A stretch of DNA of 64,000 nucleotides from Coptis chinensis (taxonomy: Eukaryota > Streptophyta > Magnoliopsida > Ranunculales > Ranunculaceae): assembly GCA_015680905.1 (NCBI GenBank), contig CM027383.1, forward strand, positions 87,701,001-87,765,000. Reading direction: 5' to 3'. Position 1 is the first letter of the stretch, and each line of letters starts with the position of its first letter. Under the pieces are notes generated by a model, which saw only the letters and a list, made by a program, of their open reading frames with translations, made no database searches and had not been told where the DNA came from. A program made the position numbers and the translations under genes. Shown here piece after piece: positions 1-10,199 of this stretch.

Positions 1-2177
1 GTAAAATGCAACACAGAAGTAAATAAGCAAGAACAAACAAATACAAAACATTAATTAAAAATGAAAAAAAAAGAAAACAAATAAAAGTTCTTACCTTCAA
101 ATTGAAATGAATGTAAGATACCCTCAGGTAGCTAGTACACTTCTACACAGAAGAATCTCAATTCCGGAAATAGAAACATATTGGAATGGAATTTTTTGCT
201 TCAATGGCGAAATCTTACCTTCAATTTTGGTAGAGTTAGGGTTTTGAAGGAAAAAAGGGGGAGAAAATTAGAAAAAAGATATGGAATTCCTCCTGTTTTA
301 ATTAAGAAGAATCAAAGAGAGGAAGAAAACAATTTTGATGCACAAAAGTGTTGAATGTTGGTTGTTTACGAGAAGTTTCGACTAAACTTTTGCTTTTCTA
401 AAATGAAACCCTAGCAAAATTTCATTAATTTTTCAAAATTTTCGGTTTCTCTCTGAGAATAAGAAGCGGTTTCACTAAATTGGAGGCGGGATGGACTAGA
501 TTTGCCACAAAATAGAGAACAATGGCCCATGGGTTACACTATGACGGATAGGGGCACTCACTATAATATGACAACTATTAACCGTGGTTTATGCCCGGAT
601 GTAGGTGTTACTTTTATCCCAATTTGGTGTAGTGAATGGATTTTCAGTTATTGGGATTAGAAGCAGCAAGTGCCATAAAGAAATGCTAGTGGAGCTTAAT
701 TTATTGTATGAGTTTCAATATAATTTGGAAGTAAAATTTTTGATACATAATAATAAAATGAAAAATATTATATAAAAACAGTCCACGTTTATTGAACGGG
801 TTCAAAAATCTAGTAATAATATAACAGTGAATGTTGAGTATTTCTTCTTAATTGTATGAAGAGTAGCCTCGAGAATACCAGTTATACTAAAAATTGATTT
901 TTGCTCGATCTAGTTACTTGCATTAATTATTATGGTGGTGATCTTGTACTCATGTCATTATTGTTTGTTTATACCATGTACGTTGATGTACCGAAATGTT
1001 CTTAAATGTTCTTACTTAAAATTTAGTCTCATGATTTATCATAATTAGTAGTCACGATGAATAAATTAAATTAAAAAAAAATGGTTGTTTAAATATTTGC
1101 GAAATACGTGGTAAGTTCGCTGCTTAAATTGTCATTCATAATAATAAGAGAAATTTGATTTATTTGTTTATTAAGAAAATAAAAAATAAACAAAATAATA
1201 ATAATAATAATAATAAAATATATAAAATTAAATTAAAAAAATGATTCTATCTCGTGTAGTATACTTATAACATCAATTAATTCAAAATTTTACCTGTAAA
1301 AGAATATTGATTTTGGTATATTCATGAGAAGAAAATTATGTAAAGTTCAAAAAGAGTATTTTAATGTGTTTTGTTGATATTATGAATACAAAGGAAATAA
1401 ATATCATGTTGTAGAATATTTGTAATTGATGCGTTCTTGATGACAATACATTGGAGTTAGAGTAGTGAACATTCTTGATTATTATTATTATTGTTTGTAT
1501 TTTTTTAATTAGATGTTTCTCTTTCGATTTAACTCACATTATACGGGAGTATGCTTAATTAATCTGTTTGAAATTTTAATAATTTCAATAGCATGAGTGA
1601 CACTTTGTATATTTTCAAGTGTGTTAGGCCACTAATGTTCTTTTCTGCATGCATGATAATGAAAACTCACTAATATTTTATACAAGGATGGACTTGCCCC
1701 ACATTTTTTTTTATTAGTTTAAGTAGAATATTATTATTCTTAGAGTTTGCTACGTGCTGAGAAACTGCATGCTAACTAAAAACAATATATTTATATTGTG
1801 TTTAAATAAGAGTAATAATTTGTTTTAATGTAGACGATTAAACTATATAATAGATTTTGTTACGGTATGATGACATATATTTTGGAGTTGTTTAAAAATA
1901 ATGTATGTCAACGTTAGCTTACCTAAGCTTGATATATGTATAATCTTGAGTACGTTCTAAGTTAATAACCCACATTATTTGTTCATAGAACTTACCTTAC
2001 TTCCGAATCTCGAGACGAGATTCTTTTGAGATGTGTATAATTGTAACACCCTTACTTTTAATAATGTTCAAAATTATTTATTTTGCAAAATTTAATAGAC
2101 TATTAATTGCCTTAAAACTATTGGATGGGACTTTTGTTCTAATATTTTCTATTCTTATTTTTGTTATGATTTTTTAG
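1..2177. other. AT-rich spacer without a supported gene
   Basis: No long reading frame or known domain is visible. Near 90-260 there are CTTACC strings, which would be splice donors on the minus strand, and AACCCTAA-like words lie nearby, so the 5' part of a minus-strand gene could run off the left edge; this is only a guess. A short (ATA)n microsatellite lies at about 1191-1219. Confidence 0.5.
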
Positions 2178-2235
2178 CTGGAAATATGTTCTTTTTGAGA
2201 ACTGAGGGATTATATGTCATGGACCTCAATGGTAG

Positions 2236-2888
2236 TGATGGGGTTTATACCAATACCAATCGATTCCCCCACTACACAGATAATTTGTATTTGAACTCAA
2301 TTCAACTCCAGACAAAATCTAAATATCAACTACAACATATACTAACATGCCCAACTCGCTAAACAACTATTAACAACAAATAATAATGTAAACAAAATTA
2401 AACGCATACCACAACACAAAGATATACCATGGTTCGGCCAATGATGCCTACTTCTACAAGAGCTAATCCTTTTATAAAGTGGGAAGGAAGATTACAATAT
2501 CTCTTTTCAATCTTTCACCCTACTAGATCACTCTTATCTCTTTACAAGGTTGTCTATCTGTAAATGTTATCTCTCAATCTTGATAGGTTTCAAGATTGGG
2601 TTTTCTCTGACTTTTGTGCTGCCTCTCGTGTGTTTGGTTTTGCCAAAAACCTAAACATATAAGCCAAAACTTGCGGTTCCAGAAAAATAGAATCCTACCA
2701 AAATAGGCATGGGCGCAGGTCGCGTTAAAAAGCCAAGTCGAAAGCGAGTGGTACGCTTCGCTCTTACGAGGTTCATCAAGGCACGAGCGGTCGCCGCCCG
2801 AAAGAAAGAAAAACCGAAAACCCGGATCGCCAAGCTTTCCCACGCATGCTGAAATTCTTTCCTCCTCATGTGAGGGATAACACCAACA
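2236..2888 (-). repeat. Copia 3' LTR
   Basis: This copy begins TGATGGGG and ends CACCAACA on the + strand. It matches 6940-7537 over most of its length; the best shared block starts at the GGGGTTTATACC motif. The outermost base change (TGTTGG to TGATGG) mirrors the change at the far end of the element. Confidence 0.93.
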
Positions 2889-2901
2889 ATCTCCCCCTCC
2901 C
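2889..2901 (-). other. Polypurine tract of the Copia element
   Basis: Read on the minus strand this is GGGAGGGGGAGAT, directly before the 3' LTR. That is the expected place and composition for the plus-strand primer. Confidence 0.75.
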
Positions 2902-3222
2902 GAACAGTGAGGGGGGCTTCCTCCATGCAATTTCCAAATCAACAGAAGGAGTCTGCTACTATTCCGGCGGTAGCACATCAAATATCAAACTTACCTTTCG
3001 ATAAGACTTTGGTCATCATATCCGACCCGTTCTTGTCGGTATGGATCTTCTTGATACACAAATGCTTATCTTCGAGTACTTATCTAATCCAATGATAACG
3101 CACGTGTATGTGTTTGGATCTAGAATGAAAACTCAGATTCTTGCTCAAATGGATGGCGCTCCGACTGTCACATAGAACTACAAATTGTTTATGCTTTAGC
3201 CCTAGTTCGTTGAAGAACCTCT

Positions 3223-4450
3223 TCATCCATAGCATCTTTTGCAACACTCAGTGGCTGCAATATACTCGACTTTTGTAGTGGAGAGGGCAACACATTTTTG
3301 CAACTTTGATTGCCAAGAAATTGCTCCCCCTGCGAAAGTAACCAGATAACCAGAGGTGGACTTCATCAAGTCAACATCACCTGCCATGTCTGCATCAGTG
3401 TAGCCTTCAAGTAAGGGTTTACTTCCACCAAAGCACAAACACGATTTGGAAGTGCCCTTGAGATATCTCAATATCCACATAACACCTTCCCAATGCTCTT
3501 TTCCTGGATTTGACATAAATCGACTTACAACGCTTACGGCGAAAGCTATATCCGATCTTGTACACACCATTGCGTACATCAAGATGCCCACTGCAGATGC
3601 ATAAGGAATCTTTTCCATCTAACTCTGCTCATGCTCACCCTTTGGACACATCTCTTTGGTCATGCAGAACTGGCCACCAAGTGGACAACCGACCGGTTCG
3701 ATTCATGTTGAATCTCTTCAACACCTTCTCAATGTAGCTTTCTTAAGAAAGCCACAACTTCCCACTCTTTCTGTCACGAGTGATCCACATCCCAAGTATC
3801 TGCTTTGCTTGACCCAAATCCTTCATCTCAAAGGACTTACTCAAGTCTTTCTTCAGTTTGGATATCTTGTTAATGTTTGGGCCAACTATCAACATATCAT
3901 CCACATACAACAATAGCACTATGAAATCCCCATATGGAAATCTCTGAATAAACACACAATGATCGGAACCAGACTTCTTGTATCATTGCTTCGCCATAAA
4001 GGAATCAAACTTTATATACCACTGCCTCAGTGTCTACTTTAACCCATACAAACTCTTTATCAGCTTGCATACTAGGTGCTCCTTGCCTTTGACCTTAAAC
4101 CCCTATGGCTGGTCCATGTAGACATCTTCTTCAAGGTCTCCATGAAGAAAAGTTGTCTTAACATCTAGCTGCTCAACCTCTAGGTTCATACTTACGGTCA
4201 TACCCAATACCACCCGGATAGAAGTCATCTTCACTACAAGAGAGAAAATCTCATCAAAGTTAATCCCTTTTCTTTGACTGAATCCCTTCACAACAAGGCG
4301 AGCTTTGTGCCTTGGGTGAGGATTGTTCTCCCCATGCTTGACTTTGTATATCAACTTATTCTTGAGAATTTTCCGTCCTTGTGGTTTCTCAACTAACTCA
4401 TAAGTGTGATTCTTATGCAAAGAATCCATCTCGTCATGTATGCCCTTCAA
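3223..4450 (-). pseudogene. Copia reverse transcriptase and RNase H, broken
   Basis: Read from 4450 down, the first block (4103-4450) has the RT N-terminal pattern with KARLVVKGFSQRKGINFDE and LDVKTTFLHGDLEEDVYM. A second block (3743-3955) has the catalytic YVDD box in LLLYVDDMLIVG followed by EMKDLGQAKQILGM. A third block (3223-3618) is the RNase H segment, with a DIAFAVSVVSRFMSNPG-like run and ALSTTKVEYIAATE. The blocks are in different frames or separated by stop codons, so no full-length product is possible. The YVDD aspartates are still present. The family assignment is secure; the lineage within Copia is not determined. Confidence 0.92.
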
Positions 4451-4456
4451 CCACTT

Positions 4457-4852
4457 TTATTTGTCTGTACCTTCAAGTGCCTCTTGATAGTACATAGGTT
4501 CTCCACCATCCGATAGTAACACGTACGTATGTGGTGGATACCTGGTTGAAGCTAGTCTCTCTCTGTTTAACATCCTTGCCCCATCTGCTGGTGCCTCAGG
4601 AGGATGCACTTCTGCTTGCTCTGGTGGTGGTTCATGTATCTCATCTGCATCTTCTATACCAATAGGTTCTATCCCATCATGAGCAATAAGATTCTCATCA
4701 TGAGCTTCAAACTCATGGTTCTCTACATTCTCAATGCCTTCTGCACGTTCCATAGTAGGAACTTTTGGTTCTGAATCAACAAGATCATTGGTGAAAGCTT
4801 GTAGCCTCTCACCCTCCTCAAAGTCTGCTATGGTTTGGTCTTCCAGGAACAC
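4457..4852 (-). pseudogene. Copia polyprotein linker between integrase and RT
   Basis: This is an acidic, proline-containing open frame that ends in YVLLSDGGEPMYYQEALEG. That motif typically sits just upstream of the RT domain in Copia polyproteins. It directly follows the integrase frame, separated only by a stop near 4865, and precedes the RT block at 4450. Confidence 0.75.
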
Positions 4853-4864
4853 AATATCTCGACT

Positions 4865-5965
4865 TCAGATTACCTTCTTGTTAATCGGATCATAGAGTTT
4901 GTAACAAAACTTTTCATCTCCATAACCCAGAAAAATGCACTGCTTAGCTTTGTCATCAAGCTTGGATCTCTCATCCTTCGGAATATGCACAAATGCCCTG
5001 CACCCAAATACCCTCAAGTATCCATAATCAACATCTCTGCCTAACCATACTCTTTCTGGATAATCACTATTCAGAGGCTTTGATGGCGATAGATTGATCA
5101 TATGCACGGCTGTACGCATTGCTTCTACCCAGTAGGTTCTAGGTAGCTTAGAGTGAGATATCATGCATCTCATCCTCTCTATAATGGTACGGTTCATTCT
5201 CTCTGTTATTTCATTCTGTTGTGGTGTCTTGGGAACGGTCTGTTCATGACGAATCCCATGACTCTGGCAGTACTCTTCAAACGGCCCAATGTACTAACCC
5301 CCATTATCTGAGTGAATACACTTCAACAACTTCCCAGTCTCTCTTTCCACCATGCTGTTGAATTTATCAAACACGCCAAATACTTCATCTTTGGTCTTCA
5401 GACTATAGGCCTATATCTTTCTTGACGCATCATCAATGAAGGTCACGAAGTATGAAGTTCCCCTATGGGACTTCACTTTTATAGGACCACATAAGTCTGT
5501 GTGCACTAGTTCAAGGACATTGTCCTTTCTGTGAGACGGGAATCTTTGGAAAGACACCCTGTGTTGCTTTCCTACCGAACAGTGAGTACATGTATTTAAA
5601 TGTGTACCTTTGATGTCTGGCAATACCTTTTGCCTAGCAAGAATTTCCATCCCTTTTATGTCCATGTGACACAATCTCTTGTGCCACAGTTCCGAGGAAG
5701 CTTCTTCTTCTACCGCATTCATTTCTGCTTTACACAAACTAGCCTGTGTTTTGTAAAGAGAGCAAGTTTTCTTCCCTCTGGCTGCTACAATGGAACCTCT
5801 ACTCAGTTTCCATATCCCGTTACCAAACGAGTTTACAAAGCCATCGTCATCTAACTTCCCAAATTTAATTAGGCTTGGTAGAATGTCGAGACATGTCTTT
5901 ACATCCTTGAGTGTTACATTGGTTTCTTGAACATCCCAATGCCTATAATCTTGAGACACCAGCAT
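4865..5965 (-). pseudogene. Copia GAG-pre-integrase and integrase, broken
   Basis: The upper block (5411-5965) carries the GAG-pre-integrase pattern LWHKRLCHMDIKGMEIL, then a zinc-binding C-x2-C in CTHCSVGKQHR, then the integrase start VHTDLCGPI (first catalytic Asp) and TFIDDASRKI. Two in-frame TAG codons follow, one directly after DASRKI and one replacing the Glu of the usual SDNGGEY box, which here reads SDNGG-stop. The lower block (4865-5197) resumes with the ERMNRTI motif region and the C-terminal run LRVFGCRAFVHIPKDERSKLDDKAKQ. Its pattern is clear; its function is lost. Confidence 0.92.
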
Positions 5966-5999
5966 TACCCCATAACCATATTCACCACCACCATAGTAA

Positions 6000-6860
6000 G
6001 TGACAAGAATTGGTTTCGTACATGAACATCACCAATGCCTTCCCACTATAATCTTCGAGAATACCACCGTTCCTCTTTTGTCTTCATGTACACTTTACCA
6101 TATTCACCACCACCGTAGTGAAGATAGTAACATTGCCTCTCGCGTTTAAGAGTTCTAAACAACCCTTAGATTTACTTTTGTCATCATAGGAGATGGTTTT
6201 CTATCTACCTCTATTCACCCACTCCTTCTAGTCTCCTCGTTCCACAAATCACGTGGTATCCATCTCCATGGTAACAATTCCATCATTGGACTCCCGTGTA
6301 TTCCACGAGGTACGACCCGTCTCCATTAATTTTCATCAAATGCATTTGATTGATGATATTTTCGTTAAGATGCTCGAACGTTGAAGAACCTTCTTGGTAC
6401 TTCAAACTTCTTAACAACCGACCTTTGTTTCGAACATTGCTTTCCTCTCATAAAAGGTGTGAGTTTCTTCCACACCAAAATAGTCTCTTGGGATACATGG
6501 TGAACACACACAAGACATTTTTCGGATCAAATTGGAGCCGACCTTTTTCCACCGTGGTATCTTGTTTCGTTTCATCCGATTGATGACATTCGATTCTCGA
6601 TGGGTTGTGTCAACCAAAGTTTGTTTCCACCGCTTTCTTCCTCATAAAGGTCTTCGAAGTTTCTTCCACCCATATACATGGTGAAAGACACTATCGTCGA
6701 TCCATCGTCGATTACTCGTTGCTTTGCACCTCAATGGGTTGTGTCAAGTCCTTGCAATAAAGCAAGTCTTCCATCTTGACTTTCCAAATAGTGTAGTTTT
6801 TCCTATTCGGACTTCGTCATCCTGGTCCATTTCTACAAGTTATTTAAACTCAAATATTCT
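6000..6860 (-). pseudogene. Copia gag remnant
   Basis: No long frame survives, but translated fragments on the minus strand are recognisable: NYTIWKVKMEDLLYCKDL near 6720-6810 resembles the start of the Copia gag (UBN2) domain, and STFEHLNENIINQMHLMKI near 6330-6385 resembles its middle. The intervening sequence has several frameshifts and the whole region is shorter than a normal gag-protease segment, so parts have been deleted. Confidence 0.7.
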
Positions 6861-6925
6861 CTCAGGAGTTTTGTCAAACACCTTCCGACCAAGATTTGGA
6901 TAACCCCTAGACTAATTTAACCAAA

Positions 6926-6937
6926 GCTCTGATACCA
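6926..6937 (-). other. Primer binding site, initiator tRNA-Met type
   Basis: The minus strand reads TGGTATCAGAGC two bases inside the 5' LTR. This is the standard Copia primer site complementary to the 3' end of initiator tRNA-Met. Confidence 0.92.
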
Positions 6938-6939
6938 CT

Positions 6940-7537
6940 TGTTGGGGTTTATACCAATACCAATCGATTCCCCCACTACACATATAACTTGTATTTGAAC
7001 TCAATTCAACTCCAGACAAATTCTAAATATCAATTACAACCTATATATACTAACATGCCCAACTCGCTAAACAACTATTAACAACAGATAATAATGTAAA
7101 ACAGAATTAAACACATACCACAACACAAATATATACCGTAGTTCAGCCAATGATGCCTACTTCTATAAGAACTAGTCCTTTTATAAAGTGGGAAAGAATA
7201 TTACAATCTCTCATTTCAGTCTCTCACCTTACTAAATCACTCTTATCTCTTTACATGATTATCTCTCATATTGGGTTTTCTCGACTTTTGTCTTTGCCCT
7301 CGTGTGTTTGGTTTTGCCAAAACCCAATACATATAAGCCAAAACTTCGCGGTTCCGGAAAAATAGAATCCCTGCCAAAATAGGCATTAAAAAGGTAAGTC
7401 ATTCACTCTTCTGGAGGTTCATCAAGGCACGAGTGCGGGTCACGCTCCGAGCAAGACAAAATTGAGCGCAGGGTGCGCTCAAGCTTTCCCACGCAGGCTG
7501 AAATCTTTTCTTTCTCATGTGAGGAATAACGCCATCA
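6940..7537 (-). repeat. Copia 5' LTR
   Basis: It begins TGTTGGGG and ends GCCATCA on the + strand. It aligns to 2236-2888 with scattered substitutions and is about 55 bp shorter, mostly because of gaps in the second half. The GGTAG target duplication follows at 7538-7542. Confidence 0.93.
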
Positions 7538-8130
7538 GGTAGCTCAAAACTATTGGATGGCCTGGATTGGTTTGACCTCTCTCTCCGACTGACTTATTCT
7601 CTACTTGGTTGATCTGGTGTAGGCTTCACCGCCAAAGACACTGAGTACGAGGAACGAAGAGTTGCTGAATATACCAAGTTGAATATTTTAAAGGCGAACC
7701 TCAAGAAGTGATTTTCAGGTCAGTGTTTTGTGAATTCGAAAAATGTATTTGTTTCAGAATGCATAAACAAAACACACAAACTACACTAATAGTGTGGAAG
7801 ACGAGAACACGATAATGGCAAGTATAATGATGATTGATAAAGGAAAAGTGATTGATAAAGGAAAAGCTACAGTCACGCTGGAGGTATCAGTATATTACCA
7901 AATACCTAAGCAAACTCCACATTTGGAGGAACAGTTTCTTCCATATTTAGACAGGTGTTACTATTGTTTGGTATTATAAGCAGTCCTTCTCACGACCTCC
8001 CTCACTGTCTTTATACTTTGTGCTCGACATTTTTACAATAAAGATTAGTTATCAAAAAAGATTGGAATTGTGTAATGTTGTGCTTATATAACTAACATTC
8101 CAGAATTGTGCAGATAAGAATTGGGAGTGA

Positions 8131-8355
8131 AGCACCTTCAAGATTCCAACCGGTGGCAAGTTATCCACTTGCAACGTTTGCGTCAACCGTGAGGTGGGAT
8201 TACATCGGGTAGTTCGGGATGACATTTTCGTGCATTTGTGGGAGAGGGTGGTGGATGATTATATACCAATTGATGAGATATTTGAGCTATTACCAGATCT
8301 TCTTCTCCCAATTGTGGAGAACATCAAGGAGAAGAAGACATCAAGGAAGAAGTAG
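8131..8355 (+). pseudogene. Unrecognised 3' coding fragment
   Basis: An open frame of 74 codons without an ATG start ends at TAG 8353. It reads STFKIPTGGKLSTCNVCVN, then a hydrophobic/acidic stretch (HLWERVVDDYIPIDEIFELL), then a lysine-rich end. Its composition looks coding and it lacks stops, while the in-frame codon just before it (8128) is TGA. An upstream AG at about 8112 or 8132 could be its acceptor. Another coding-like piece, 7794-7955 (rich in DKGKVIDKGK), lies upstream and could be an earlier exon of the same unit. I do not recognise the family. Confidence 0.3.
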
Positions 8356-8885
8356 TTTTTTTTTATTTCTCAGTGAGCAAATTTTGTATTAATGAAAAAA
8401 GAATGGGGGAAAAGGGGAGGGATGGAGTAGTGGATGTCTTTAAGTTTATGATCATTTTAATTTGGATTTATGTTTTAGATTTTACTGGATTTATATGTTG
8501 TTGAAATTACTGGACTTGGTTTCGAGTTTTAGCATATTAGGATGTCCATTAACTAAATCATTTGATAGTTATCACTGCTCAAACCATCCACATATCACAT
8601 AGTTTGAACTTTGAACTAGTAAGTTCGTAGTATTACCAAAATGAATTGGGTATTCTACTATATCTCTACATTTTGTCTTCTACTTATTACTTACTTCTTT
8701 TGGGTATTCTACTATATCTCTACATTTTGTCTTCTACTTATTACTTACTTCTTTCGCCAATGCCATACAATTTTTCTTAAACTTCTTTTTCGCCAGCAAT
8801 CAACAGCCACGAAACTATAAGTTAAGTTCTCTCCTCTTTACTTGGTGTTATTTCCTAATCAAGTTTCTCTAACTAGTTTAAATTA
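8356..8885. other. AT-rich spacer with a perfect 54-bp tandem duplication
   Basis: No gene is seen. A 54-bp unit at 8647-8700 beginning TGGGTATTCTACTATATC is repeated without a mismatch at 8701-8754, so the duplication is recent. Confidence 0.8.
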
Positions 8886-9998
8886 GGGGTGCGGTATTGA
8901 CACCCTTTGGCAAAAGGGTAGAATAATAATGATTATTTCTTATATGTCCTTTTACACCCGCATGCCCGATAGTTTTATGACATCGTGTTAAGTTGCCGCG
9001 AGATCGCACATTCTACGACATCGAGTTGCCGTGAGATCGCACAATTTACAACATCGGGTTGCCGTGAGATCCCATATCCTATAGTAGGGAGTTGTTTATC
9101 CCATGGCAGAGAGTTGATGTAGATGATTTTTTTGTTTTTTTTTGTTTTTTTCAAATTTTAAACACACACGTCATATGGATACCTCATTTTATTCTTTAGA
9201 GCTTCTTTATACACTCTAAGAATAACACCAAAACCATAAAAAAATAAAATAAAAAAATGTACCATCGAGATATAGTTTTGCTATCTCGTCACGACAAATT
9301 TTTTCATCCGCTATAAGAAAAACTTGCGATCAAATTAATGAAGAAGAGTTTTGATAATTAACACAAACAAATACTCTATTTTGGTGAACACAATCATGTC
9401 ATGGCAACTGATTTTTTTTTTTTTTTATGGTGGCTATCAAAAAAAATTTAAACAAAACATGACTCACGCCAACAACGTAACCTTCCGTGGATTTGCCATC
9501 TCTCATTTGACAACTTCTTGCCGTGAGTTTTTTTTTTTTTTTTTTAATGTGCGCTTGTCGTCAAAGTTTACAAGATTGATTGATGAACGAGGTTTTAGAT
9601 GCCACGAGTTTGAGCGCTAGAGTTTTTTTTTTTGTTTGATTATTTTTATGTGTAAAAAACTAGATTTAATAGAAATTAGAAGAGAAGGGTGCTTGTTGGA
9701 TAAAAAAAAGGAGTGAACAATAATCGAGTGAGCGAAGCGAACGATTTTGGGAGAAGGGGGGCTATGCGAGACAAAAACCAACTTGGTTGGTTTCTCGTTT
9801 TTCTGTTTCATCTTTTCTTTTTTTTTTTTAAGCCCAAATACCTTTCTCCTTCGCCCACCCCTCTCTCTCTCCCCCATCACCCAACTCTCTCCTCCTCGCG
9901 ACTCAGCTTAATGGAGTTATATGATTAATGGAGGGTGCCTCTGCCTTGAAATTGGTCAAATTTGTGCCAATCCATAAGTTGGGGTGTCAACACCGCCC
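8886..9998. mobile_element. Non-autonomous TIR transposon (hAT- or Mutator-like)
   Basis: The left end GGGGTGCGGTATTGACACCC and the inverted right end (reading GGGCGGTGTTGACACCCC on the minus strand) form an imperfect terminal inverted repeat of about 20 bp. The flanks are TTAAATTA (8878-8885) and TTAAATTC (9999-10006), a 7-of-8 target duplication. No transposase is encoded. The interior has poly-T runs near 9411, 9529 and 9622 and a CT-rich stretch near 9855. An 8-bp duplication suits hAT; the G-start ends would also suit a Mutator-like element. Confidence 0.6.
8985..9077. repeat. Three diverged ~35-bp tandem repeats
   Basis: Three successive units share the core GTTGCCGTGAGATCGCA preceded by ACATCG. 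They lie inside the TIR element at 8886-9998 and look like expansion within the transposon. Confidence 0.7.
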
Positions 9999-10199
9999 TT
10001 AAATTCTTAAATTACATGTTATTGAGATTTTAACACTTAAACAGTTAAACCCCACAAGAGAAGAAATAAACAGAAAATAGAAAGTTATCACCTTTGAAAC
10101 TCAAAAAAACTACACTGCCCACTCACTGTCATCTCCCCCCTTAAACCCTCCCAAAACCCCAACACCCCCAACCCTCTTTTTTCAACTAACTTTATCGAA

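Larger units (their letters stand above)
2236..7537 (-). mobile_element. Copia (Ty1-type) LTR retrotransposon, degenerate
   Basis: A complete but inactive Copia element lies on the minus strand. It is bounded by LTRs at 2236-2888 and 6940-7537 and by a perfect 5-bp target duplication, GGTAG, at 2231-2235 and 7538-7542. Next to the right-hand (5') LTR is the primer binding site TGGTATCAGAGC, which pairs with initiator tRNA-Met. A purine-rich tract abuts the 3' LTR. The gene order read on the minus strand is gag remnant, GAG-pre-integrase, integrase, reverse transcriptase, RNase H, which is the Copia order (integrase before RT). Every coding segment carries stops or frameshifts. The LTRs differ by many substitutions and indels (653 against 598 bp), so the insertion is old. 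Confidence 0.95.
2178..7609 (+). pseudogene. Exon-like reading frame split by the Copia insertion
   Basis: A pyrimidine-rich tract ending in TTTTTTAG at 2171-2177 looks like a splice acceptor. After it a frame reads NMFFLRTEGLYVMDLNGS up to the target site at 2235. If the Copia element and one copy of its GGTAG duplication are removed, the frame continues without a stop as SKLLDGLDWFDLSLRLTYSLLG to about 7609. Further coding-like text (7636-7705, reading DTEYEERRVAEYTKL...) follows in another frame. I do not recognise the protein. About 40 codons is weak evidence, and 2236-7537 is transposon. Confidence 0.3.

Noticed and set aside
2574..2981. Minus-strand 135-codon frame across the Copia 3' LTR end
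   Set aside because: It spans the LTR, the polypurine tract and internal sequence, and has no known domain; a chance frame.
4835..5044. Plus-strand frames inside the Copia pol
   Set aside because: They are shadows of the minus-strand integrase and linker.
6926..6937. tRNA-like sequence TGGTATCAGAGC (also at 44374)
   Set aside because: It is complementary to a tRNA 3' end and is a primer site; no full tRNA gene is present at either place.
9351..9928. Overlapping frames with Phe or Lys runs in the TIR element
   Set aside because: The runs come from poly-T tracts, there is no domain pattern, and both strands are equally open.
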